Shown in pieces: positions 26,225-33,527 of a stretch of DNA of 64,000 bases. Numbering within the stretch: the stretch's first letter is position 1; each line of letters opens with the position of its first letter. The stretch lies in NCBI GenBank assembly GCA_965227035.1, contig OZ245724.1, positions 124,001-188,000 of the forward strand, written 5' to 3'. The stretch is from CBDDFQ01 sp965227035. GTDB taxonomy: Bacteria > Pseudomonadota > Gammaproteobacteria > Burkholderiales > Burkholderiaceae_C. The position numbers were made by a program, and so were the translations under genes. Under the pieces are notes generated by a model. It had not been told where the DNA came from and did not search any database. It worked only from the letters and a program-made list of their open reading frames with translations.

Positions 26225-27624
26225 AGCACGCGATCCGTCATATTCATTTCGTCGGCATCGGTGGCGCGGGCATGAGCGGCATTGCAGAAGTGCTATTCAA
26301 CCTCGGCTACCAGATCTCCGGATCCGACCTGTCGGACAGTCCGACACTGCGCCGTCTGCAAGCCCTAGGCATCAAGACTTTTGTCGATCACGCGCCCTCG
26401 AACGTCGAAGGTGCCGACGCGGTGGTTACCTCGACGGCGGTGCAGCAGGACAACCCCGAAGTGATGGTTGCACGCGAGAAAAAGATTCCCGTGGTGCCGC
26501 GCGCCCTGATGTTGGCCGAGCTGATGCGCTTGAAGCGCGGTATCGCGATTGCCGGCACTCACGGCAAAACCACGACGACCAGCCTGGTGGCCAGCGTGCT
26601 GGCAGAAGCCGGGCTCGATCCCACTTTCGTGATCGGCGGCAAGCTGAACAGCGCCGGCGTGAATGCGAAGCTCGGTCAAGGCGAATACATCGTCGTGGAA
26701 GCCGACGAATCGGACGCGTCGTTCCTGAATCTGTTGCCGGTGATGGCGGTCGTGACCAATATCGACGCCGATCACATGGAAACCTACGACCACGACTTCG
26801 GCAAGCTGAAAGCCGCATTCGTGGACTTCCTGCATCGCATGCCTTTCTACGGCACGGCAATTCTCTGCACGGACGACGCAGCCCTGCGCGAATTGGTGAC
26901 GCAGGTGTCGTGCCCGGTGACCAGCTACGGTTTCAACGAAGACGCCGAGGTACGAGCCATCGACGTTCGAGCCGCCGATGGCCAGATGCATTTCACGGTG
27001 CAGCGACGCAACGGCGTGACGCTGCCCGACATGAAGATCGTGCTGAATCTTGCGGGCGAACACAACGTCAAAAATGCGCTGGCTGCCATTGCGATTGCAG
27101 TCGAGCTGAGCATTCCCGACGAGGCGGTCGTCAAGGCACTCGCCGAGTTCAAGGGAGTAGGCCGACGCTTCCAGCGCTACGGCGAGGTACCGTCAACCGG
27201 CGGCGGCAGCTTCACCCTGATCGAAGACTACGGACATCACCCGGTAGAGATGGAAGTGACGCTGGCAGCTGCTCGCGGTGCATTCCCCGGACGCCGCCTG
27301 GTGCTCGCGTTCCAGCCGCATCGCTACACACGCACCCGCGATTGCTTCGAAGATTTCGTGAACGTCATCGGACACGCAGATGCGGTGTTGCTGACCGAGG
27401 TTTATTCGGCTGGGGAAGCACCGATCGTCGCTGCAGACGGTCGCGCACTGGCTCGTGCGATTCGCGTCGCCGGCAAGGTGGAGCCGCTTTTCGTTGACGA
27501 CGTGAATGCGCTGCCTCAGGCAATCGTCGATGCCGCGCGCGACGGCGACGTGGTGATTTGCATGGGCGCGGGAACGATCGGATCGGTGCCCGCAAAAGTA
27601 GTAGAGATGAGGGTCGCAGCATGA
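26221..27624 (+). CDS. murC: UDP-MurNAc:L-alanine ligase MurC
   Basis: MurC catalyses the first amino-acid addition to UDP-MurNAc. It has 467 residues (E. coli 491). N-terminal IHFVGIGGAGMSGIAEVL is the UDP-binding Rossmann motif, AIAGTHGKTTTTSL the ATP P-loop, and EADESDASFL and EDYGHHPVE are conserved Mur-ligase segments. It is coupled by ATGA overlaps to murG and ddl. The absence of murB next to murC is usual in this group. Confidence 0.97.
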   Translation: MKHAIRHIHFVGIGGAGMSGIAEVLFNLGYQISGSDLSDSPTLRRLQALGIKTFVDHAPSNVEGADAVVTSTAVQQDNPEVMVAREKKIPVVPRALMLAELMRLKRGIAIAGTHGKTTTTSLVASVLAEAGLDPTFVIGGKLNSAGVNAKLGQGEYIVVEADESDASFLNLLPVMAVVTNIDADHMETYDHDFGKLKAAFVDFLHRMPFYGTAILCTDDAALRELVTQVSCPVTSYGFNEDAEVRAIDVRAADGQMHFTVQRRNGVTLPDMKIVLNLAGEHNVKNALAAIAIAVELSIPDEAVVKALAEFKGVGRRFQRYGEVPSTGGGSFTLIEDYGHHPVEMEVTLAAARGAFPGRRLVLAFQPHRYTRTRDCFEDFVNVIGHADAVLLTEVYSAGEAPIVAADGRALARAIRVAGKVEPLFVDDVNALPQAIVDAARDGDVVICMGAGTIGSVPAKVVEMRVAA

Positions 27625-28586
27625 CCCAGAGCAATTCGATGAACAACGATTTCGGAAAAGTCGCGGTACTCATGGGCGGACGATCCGCCGAGCGCGAGGT
27701 ATCGCTCATGTCGGGCAGCGGCGTGCTTCAGGCGCTGCGCTCCCAGGGCGTCGATGCCTACGCGTTCGATCCCTCGGAACGCGATCTGTTCGAGCTGAAG
27801 CGCGAAGGTTTTGCGCGCTGCTTCATCGCTTTGCATGGACGTTACGGCGAAGACGGCGTCACCCAGGGAGCGCTTGAACTCATGCGCATTCCGTACACCG
27901 GATCCGGCGTGATGGCATCGAGCATTGCCATGGACAAAGCGATGACCAAGCGCGTGTGGGTGGCAGATGGTTTGCCCACGCCGAAGTCGGTCTGGATTGC
28001 ACCCGAGCGCCAAAGCGCCGAGGTCATTGCGAAGCTGCCCGATGAACTCGGATTGCCGTTGATCGTGAAGCCGCCTCGCGAAGGATCGTCGATCGGCATT
28101 ACGAAGGTGACCGACCGCGCAGCGCTGGCAGATGCGATTGCGCTGTCGTCGAAGTACGACCCCGATGTGCTCTGCGAAGAATTCATCTCGGGCGAAGAAG
28201 TCACTTGCCCAGTCATCGGAAGCGGAACCAGCGCCGTGGCCATGCCGGTGATTCGGATCATGGCGCCCGATGGAGCCTACGACTACCAGAACAAGTACTT
28301 CACCGACGAAGTGAAGTACCAGTGTCCGAGCGGTTTGCCAGCGGATGAAGAAAAGAACATTCAGGACATCGTGCTGCGTGCTTATCGCGCGCTCGGATGC
28401 CGGGGATGGGGCCGTGCGGATCTGATGATCCGCGCAACCGATCGCAAGCCTTTCCTGCTGGAGATGAACACATCTCCAGGCATGACCGGTCATTCGCTGG
28501 TGCCGATGTCGGCTAAAGCGGCCGGCATCAGCTACGAAGAGCTGTGCGTGCGCATTCTCGAATCGGCGGCGCTCGACTACAAATGA
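27621..28586 (+). CDS. ddl: D-alanine--D-alanine ligase
   Basis: This ATP-grasp enzyme makes the D-Ala-D-Ala used by MurF. It has 321 residues. Signatures are VAVLMGGRSAEREVSLMSG at the N-terminus, LHGRYGEDG, LIVKPPREGSSIGITKV (ATP-grasp) and LLEMNTSPGMTGHSLVP at the active site. The ATG at 27621 overlaps the murC stop; a second in-frame ATG (MNNDFGK) seven codons downstream is possible. It overlaps ftsQ in ATGA. Confidence 0.96.
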   Translation: MTQSNSMNNDFGKVAVLMGGRSAEREVSLMSGSGVLQALRSQGVDAYAFDPSERDLFELKREGFARCFIALHGRYGEDGVTQGALELMRIPYTGSGVMASSIAMDKAMTKRVWVADGLPTPKSVWIAPERQSAEVIAKLPDELGLPLIVKPPREGSSIGITKVTDRAALADAIALSSKYDPDVLCEEFISGEEVTCPVIGSGTSAVAMPVIRIMAPDGAYDYQNKYFTDEVKYQCPSGLPADEEKNIQDIVLRAYRALGCRGWGRADLMIRATDRKPFLLEMNTSPGMTGHSLVPMSAKAAGISYEELCVRILESAALDYK

Positions 28587-29380
28587 ACGACGCCATGCCC
28601 ACTCCCATCGACGTCAAGCTCATGAACGTGACCGCCACGCTGCTGTATGCCGCGTTCGCGATCGGTATGGTGCTTGCGGCGGGATGGTGGGCTGCGCGCA
28701 ATCAGATGTTTTCGATTCGCGCCATCGAAGTGCGTGGAGAGCTCGCCCACAACAACGCGGTCACGCTGCGCGCGAACGTCACTTCGCGGCTCGATGGCAA
28801 TTTTTTCACTGTCGATCTGGCAAAAGCCCGCGGTGCTTTCGAAGCGGCGCCTTGGGTTCGACGCGCAGTGGTTCGTCGCGATTTTCCGAGTGGTTTGCAT
28901 GTGCTGCTGCAGGAACATCACCCGACGGCGTTCTGGGGTGCCGAAGGCGAATCGACCATGGTGAATTCCTTCGGCGAAGTGTTCGAGGCGAATGTCGACG
29001 ACGTGACCGATCAGTTGCCGCGCTTGAGCGGTCCGGACGGGCAATCGGGCGGTGTGCTTGCGATGTACCAGACGCTCGATCCGGAGTTCGCGCCGCTGGA
29101 TGTAAGCATCGATACGCTGCACATGTCGGCGCGCGGCGGCTGGAGCCTCACGCTCGATTCGGGCGCCGAGATCGAGCTGGGTGCGGGAACGACCGACGAG
29201 GTGATCGCGCGTACGCGGCGCTTCGTGCACACGCTCACGCAGGTCACATCGAAATATGGGCGGAGGGCCGAGTCGATCGAATCGGCCGATCTGAGGTATG
29301 CGGACGGCTACGCGATTCGTCTCCGAGGGGTGACGACGACCGAAGCCGTGAAGAAGAAAGTCGTGAGCGAGGATCAATGA
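28583..29380 (+). CDS. ftsQ: Cell division protein FtsQ
   Basis: This 265-residue bitopic protein links early and late divisome proteins through FtsB and FtsL. It has a cytoplasmic stretch of about 13 residues, a membrane helix (TLLYAAFAIGMVLAAGWWAA), then a POTRA domain (FSIRAIEVRGELAHNN) and the FtsQ/DivIB domain ending near residue 245. The ATG at 28583 overlaps the ddl stop. Its stop overlaps a 20-codon frame in ATGA. Confidence 0.95.
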   Translation: MNDAMPTPIDVKLMNVTATLLYAAFAIGMVLAAGWWAARNQMFSIRAIEVRGELAHNNAVTLRANVTSRLDGNFFTVDLAKARGAFEAAPWVRRAVVRRDFPSGLHVLLQEHHPTAFWGAEGESTMVNSFGEVFEANVDDVTDQLPRLSGPDGQSGGVLAMYQTLDPEFAPLDVSIDTLHMSARGGWSLTLDSGAEIELGAGTTDEVIARTRRFVHTLTQVTSKYGRRAESIESADLRYADGYAIRLRGVTTTEAVKKKVVSEDQ

Positions 29381-29467
29381 GCATGAGCATGACCGCGCAC
29401 GATTTTCGACAGTCGAAGTTGACCAGTTTCAGAAGTTAAGAAGTTCAAACGAACAGGCGGAATATTT

Positions 29468-30697
29468 ATGGCAAAAGAGTACAAAGATCTGGTCGTCGGG
29501 CTGGACATCGGTACCAGCAAAGTCATGGTGGTGGTGGCTGAAGTGCTGCTGAACGGCGAGCTCAAACTGGCCGGTCTCGGCATCGCCCCGAGCAATGGAT
29601 TGAAGCGTGGCGTGGTGGTCAACATCGACGCCACAGTGCAGAGCATTCAACTCGCGCTGAAAGAAGCCGAGCTGATGGCCGACTGCAAGATTTCGCGTGT
29701 CTACACCGGCATTACCGGCAGTCATATACGCGGCATCAATTCGAGCGGCATGGTGGCCGTGAAAGACAAGGAAGTCACCCAGGCCGATGTGGCGCGCGTG
29801 GTCGAGACTGCGAAGGCAATCAACATTTCCACCGACCAGCGTTTGCTGCTGGTCGAACCGCAGGAATTCGTGATCGACGGTCAGGATGTGAAAGAACCGA
29901 TCGGCATGAGCGGCATTCGCCTGGAAGCGAAAGTGCACATCGTGACCGGCGCGCAAAGCGCAGCTGAGAACATTCTGAAGTGCGTGCGTCGCTGCGGACT
30001 CGAAGTCGATCAGCTCATGTTGAATCCGCTGGCATCGAGTCTTGCTGTCCTGACCGAAGACGAACGCGAACTCGGCGTGGCGCTGGTCGATATCGGCGCG
30101 GGCACGACCGACGTCGCAATCTTCACCAACGGCGCAATTCGTCACACCGCAGTCATCCCGATTGCTGGAGACTTGATCACCAGCGACATCGCAATGGCGC
30201 TGCGCACGCCGACCAAGGATGCAGAAGACATCAAGGTCGAGTCGGGCTACGCCAAGCAGTTGCTGGCCGATCCGGAATCGCAGGTGGAAGTGCCGGGCTT
30301 GGGCGATCGCGGACCGCGAATGCTCAGCAAGCAGGCACTGGCCGGCGTGATCGAGCCGCGCATCGAAGAGATTTTTTCTCTGGTGCAGCAGGTGGTGCGC
30401 GAGTCGGGCTACGAAGAGGTGCTCTCGTCGGGCATCGTGCTCACCGGCGGTAGCGCGGTCATGCCCGGCATGGTCGAACTCGGCGAAGACATTTTCCTGA
30501 AACCGGTGCGCCGCGGCGTGCCGAAGTATTCGAGCGCGCTGGCCGACATGGTCGCCCAGCCTCGCGCATCGACCGTGATGGGATTGATGGAAGAGGCTCG
30601 CATCGCAAGACTGCGCGGCTTCAAGGTGGCGCAGAAGAACGGCTCCATGAAAACGGTGCTGGGCCGCGCCAAAGACTGGTTCATCGGGAGCTTCTGA
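29468..30697 (+). CDS. ftsA: Cell division actin homologue FtsA
   Basis: FtsA tethers FtsZ filaments to the membrane. It has 409 residues (E. coli 420). Actin-fold nucleotide motifs are VVGLDIGTSKVMVVV at the N-terminus, ALVDIGAGTTDVAIF and VLTGGSAVMPGM. The C-terminal RAKDWFIGSF is the amphipathic membrane-targeting helix. An AGGCGG lies about 8-13 bases before the ATG. It is 87 bases after ftsQ, a gap larger than elsewhere in the cluster. Confidence 0.97.
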   Translation: MAKEYKDLVVGLDIGTSKVMVVVAEVLLNGELKLAGLGIAPSNGLKRGVVVNIDATVQSIQLALKEAELMADCKISRVYTGITGSHIRGINSSGMVAVKDKEVTQADVARVVETAKAINISTDQRLLLVEPQEFVIDGQDVKEPIGMSGIRLEAKVHIVTGAQSAAENILKCVRRCGLEVDQLMLNPLASSLAVLTEDERELGVALVDIGAGTTDVAIFTNGAIRHTAVIPIAGDLITSDIAMALRTPTKDAEDIKVESGYAKQLLADPESQVEVPGLGDRGPRMLSKQALAGVIEPRIEEIFSLVQQVVRESGYEEVLSSGIVLTGGSAVMPGMVELGEDIFLKPVRRGVPKYSSALADMVAQPRASTVMGLMEEARIARLRGFKVAQKNGSMKTVLGRAKDWFIGSF

Positions 30698-30698
30698 C

Positions 30699-30812
30699 AT
30701 GCCACGCAAACACTGGCTCGCACGAGGAAGTCCCCATTTACGCAGCTGGCCGCATGGCCGGTGGCGGTGCGCGGATCCGCCGATCGGACCGGCAACGGAG
30801 CCTCCTTCATGA
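30699..30812 (+). CDS. Candidate 37-residue small ORF between ftsA and ftsZ
   Basis: An ATG one base after the ftsA stop is preceded by GGGAG at 30686-30690 (8-base spacing), a better ribosome site than several dcw genes have. The product, MPRKHWLARGSPHLRSWPHG followed by 17 more residues, is rich in Arg, Trp, His and Pro with no membrane segment. I do not recognise it. It could simply be a GC-rich leader, so only the ribosome site and position support it. The remainder of the gap to ftsZ (30813-30925) holds AGAAAT repeats and no other clear signal. Confidence 0.2.
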   Translation: MPRKHWLARGSPHLRSWPHGRWRCADPPIGPATEPPS

Positions 30813-30925
30813 GAACGAAGCGGCACCCGGACGACAGAACAAGAAATCAGAAATAGAAATTAGAAATTTCCACAAGTTAATCAATCTCAGGCAACTGCAA
30901 ATATTCGGAATTCAAGGAGTACAAG

Positions 30926-32164
30926 ATGACCATCGAAATGATCGAAGTTGAAGAATTCAACATGGGCACGCAGATCAAGGTGATCGGCGTCGGCGGTGGC
31001 GGCGGTAACGCTGTCGCGCACATGATGGAGCGCAACGTGCAAGGCGTAGAGTTCATTTGCGCCAATACAGATGCACAGGCATTGGTGCGCGGACCGGCGC
31101 ACAAGACGATCCAGCTCGGACAGAGCGGACTCGGCGCTGGCAGCAAACCCGACAAGGGCCGCGACGCAGCCGAAGGTGCTGTCGATGAAATTCGCGCGGC
31201 TATCGAAGGCGCGCACATGCTGTTCATTACGGCAGGCATGGGCGGCGGCACCGGTACCGGCGCGGCTCCGGTTATTGCACGTGTTGCCAAGGAAATGGGC
31301 ATCCTGACTGTCGGCGTGGTCACCAAGCCATTCGACTGGGAAGGCGGACGCCGCATGACCAACGCGGACAACGGCCTCGCAGAACTCGAAGCCAACGTCG
31401 ATTCGCTGATCGTTGTGCTGAACGAGAAGCTGCTCGAAGTTCTGGGCGACGACATCACTCAAGACGAAGCGTTCGCACACGCCAACGACGTTCTCAAGAA
31501 CGCAGTGGGCGGTATCGCTGAAATCATCAATGTGCCTGGCCATGTGAACGTCGACTTCGAAGACGTGCGCACGGTGATGGGCGAACCTGGCAAGGCGATG
31601 ATGGGCACTGCCCTCGCAGCCGGCCCGGATCGCGCACGCATCGCGGCTGAGCAAGCTGTCGCATGCCCGTTGCTGGAAGGCATCGATTTGTCCGGCGCCA
31701 AGGGCGTGCTGGTGCTGATCTCGGCAGCGAAGGGATCGCTCAAGCTGAACGAATCGAAGCTGGCGATGAACACGATCCGCGCTTACGCATCGCCCGATGC
31801 ACACGTGATCTACGGCACCGCTTACGACGACGAACTTGGCGAGCAAATCCGCGTGACCGTGGTCGCAACCGGCCTGTCGCGTCAGAACGTACGCCGCACT
31901 GCGCCTCCGCTGCAAGTGCTTCGTACCGGTACCGACAACGTCGCGTTCAACGTGCCCACGCTCAATGCGCAGGCAGCGGCTGGCGCAGCAGGCGTGGCGG
32001 CTGGTGTGAGCATGGGATCGGCCCAGCCCGACTACGGCAACATGGCAGTCCCCAGCGTATGGCGCACCAACCGCACGCAAGCTGCAGCCAAAGTCGACGC
32101 ACTGTCTTCGGGCGGCATGGACGATTTCGAGATTCCGGCGTTCCTGCGCAAGCAGGCCGACTGA
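30926..32164 (+). CDS. ftsZ: Cell division GTPase FtsZ
   Basis: FtsZ is the tubulin homologue that forms the Z ring. It has 412 residues. The GTP-binding site includes VGGGGGNAVAHMM and the tubulin signature GGGTGTGAAPV, with the T7 loop near VDFEDVRTVM. After a variable linker, the conserved C-terminal peptide DDFEIPAFLRKQAD binds FtsA and other partners. AAGGAG at 30914-30919 supports the ATG at 30926. The linker from about residue 320 is Ala-rich. Confidence 0.98.
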   Translation: MTIEMIEVEEFNMGTQIKVIGVGGGGGNAVAHMMERNVQGVEFICANTDAQALVRGPAHKTIQLGQSGLGAGSKPDKGRDAAEGAVDEIRAAIEGAHMLFITAGMGGGTGTGAAPVIARVAKEMGILTVGVVTKPFDWEGGRRMTNADNGLAELEANVDSLIVVLNEKLLEVLGDDITQDEAFAHANDVLKNAVGGIAEIINVPGHVNVDFEDVRTVMGEPGKAMMGTALAAGPDRARIAAEQAVACPLLEGIDLSGAKGVLVLISAAKGSLKLNESKLAMNTIRAYASPDAHVIYGTAYDDELGEQIRVTVVATGLSRQNVRRTAPPLQVLRTGTDNVAFNVPTLNAQAAAGAAGVAAGVSMGSAQPDYGNMAVPSVWRTNRTQAAAKVDALSSGGMDDFEIPAFLRKQAD

Positions 32165-32198
32165 TCGCCTACTCCACGAATCGATAGAAAGCCTCAAT

Positions 32199-32228
32199 GC
32201 CATTGATCGAAAGGTCAATGGCGTTTTT
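32199..32228 (+). terminator. Terminator between ftsZ and lpxC
   Basis: GCCATTGA at 32199-32206 pairs perfectly with TCAATGGC at 32215-32222 across an 8-base loop, followed by GTTTTT. It is 35 bases after ftsZ and only 38 bases before lpxC, so lpxC must be read by read-through or from a promoter within or upstream of this spacing. Confidence 0.75.
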
Positions 32229-32265
32229 GGCTGGTTGCCAGCGCTAAAAACGTAAAATCACGTCT

Positions 32266-33189
32266 GTGTTGCAGCAAAGAACCCTCAAATCGATCACTCG
32301 CGCCGTTGGCGTGGGCTTGCACAGTGGCCAGCGTGTCGAATTGACTCTGCGTCCTGCGCAGCCGGACACGGGCATCGTGTTCCGTCGAGTGGATTTGCCG
32401 GAGCCGGTCGATATTCCGATTTCGCCTACTGCTGTCACCGATACCCGCATGGCATCGACCATTTCGAGCGGTACGGCCAAGATTCACACTGTCGAGCATT
32501 TGATGTCCGCCTGCGCGGGATTGGGCATCGACAATCTTTACATCGACATCACCGCAGAAGAAGTGCCGATCCTCGATGGTTCGGCTTCATCGTTTGTATT
32601 CCTGCTTCAAAGCGCCGGAATCGTGATGCAGAAAGCGCCCAAACGATTCGCGCGAATCAAGCGTACGGTGGAAGTTCGCGAAGGCGAGGGCGACAACCTC
32701 AAGTGGGCGCGACTCGATCCGTTCCATGGTTACAAGCTCAGCTTCGAAATCGAGTTTCATCACCCCGCGGTCGATTCGACCGGTCAGCGCGTGGAGTTCG
32801 ACTTGAGCGTGAACTCCTACACCCGCGACATCGCTCGCGCTCGCACCTTCGGATTCACCAAAGACGTCGAGATGATGCGAGCCAACGGCCTTGCGCTCGG
32901 CGGCGGTCTGGACAACGCAATCGTCATGGACGACTACAAGGTGCTCAACAGCGACGGCCTGCGATACGACGACGAGTTCGTGAAGCACAAAATCCTCGAC
33001 GCCATGGGCGATCTGTATTTGCTCGGCAAGCCGTTGCTCGCGTCTTACAGCGCTTTCCGGTCCGGACACGCGATGAACAACAAGCTCCTGCGTGCCTTGC
33101 TGGCCGACGAGTCGGCGTACGAAATCGTCACCTTCGAAGACGAAAAAACCGCGCCCACCGGTTTCGCTCAACTCGCGCGCGCCTGGTAA
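32266..33189 (+). CDS. lpxC: UDP-3-O-acyl-GlcNAc deacetylase LpxC
   Basis: LpxC is the zinc-dependent committed step of lipid A synthesis. It has 307 residues (E. coli 305). It starts MLQQRTLKSITRAVGVGLHS from a GTG at 32266; a TTG next to it is possible. Zinc and catalytic segments are HTVEHLMSACAGLGIDN, EVPILDGSASSFVF, HKILDAMGDLYLLG (His and Asp ligands) and SGHAMNNKLLRAL. It closes the dcw cluster in the usual order but lies behind a hairpin terminator. Confidence 0.97.
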   Translation: MLQQRTLKSITRAVGVGLHSGQRVELTLRPAQPDTGIVFRRVDLPEPVDIPISPTAVTDTRMASTISSGTAKIHTVEHLMSACAGLGIDNLYIDITAEEVPILDGSASSFVFLLQSAGIVMQKAPKRFARIKRTVEVREGEGDNLKWARLDPFHGYKLSFEIEFHHPAVDSTGQRVEFDLSVNSYTRDIARARTFGFTKDVEMMRANGLALGGGLDNAIVMDDYKVLNSDGLRYDDEFVKHKILDAMGDLYLLGKPLLASYSAFRSGHAMNNKLLRALLADESAYEIVTFEDEKTAPTGFAQLARAW

Positions 33190-33275
33190 TTCCCGATTCT
33201 TGCGCGCTTGCTCGCGCTGGCCTTTCGACAAGCTTCCAGCGCACACCTTCCATCTCCAGGAATCGTAAAACCAGC

Positions 33276-33304
33276 TTGACGCCTCTTTTGAGCGCCGTGA
33301 TACT
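33276..33304 (+). promoter_or_regulatory. Sigma-70 promoter of thiC
   Basis: TTGACG at 33276-33281 and GATACT at 33299-33304 are separated by the ideal 17 bases. Initiation near 33311 coincides with the first helix of the TPP riboswitch. The stretch 33190-33275 shows no other feature. Confidence 0.7.
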
Positions 33305-33311
33305 TGGCGCT

Positions 33312-33411
33312 TGCTCCGGGGTGCGCTAGCGCTGAGATGGAGTCCACATGCGAATGTGTGACTTCGAACCCGACGAACTTGATCCGGTTAATACCGGCGG
33401 AAGAAGAGCCG
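33312..33411 (+). promoter_or_regulatory. TPP riboswitch (THI element)
   Basis: This RNA aptamer binds thiamine pyrophosphate and represses thiC. The conserved parts are CGGGGTGC at 33317-33324, GCTGAGATGG at 33331-33340 with the CTGAGA core, CGAACCCG near 33365-33372, and GAACTTGATCCGGTTAATACC near 33374-33394, followed by CGG and a purine run (the usual form is ACCTGATCTGGATAATACC). Placement directly before thiC fits. About 115 bases separate it from the thiC start, including a hairpin at 33439-33458. Confidence 0.95.
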
Positions 33412-33438
33412 ATCCTGCACCCGCACTCCCACCTTTTC

Positions 33439-33458
33439 CGGTGGTTTCAGTACCACCG
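33439..33458 (+). other. Hairpin in the thiC leader
   Basis: CGGTGGT at 33439-33445 pairs perfectly with ACCACCG at 33452-33458 around a 6-base loop. No T run follows, so it is not a simple terminator. It may belong to the expression platform of the riboswitch; a smaller CAGTC/GACTG hairpin lies near 33489-33502, closer to the ribosome site AAGGATG. Confidence 0.45.
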
Positions 33459-33527
33459 CAGGGCAGCATCGCAAAGTCCGGAGCAGTCCCAGTCGAATGA
33501 CTGAACCGAACTGCAAAGGATGCCCAG

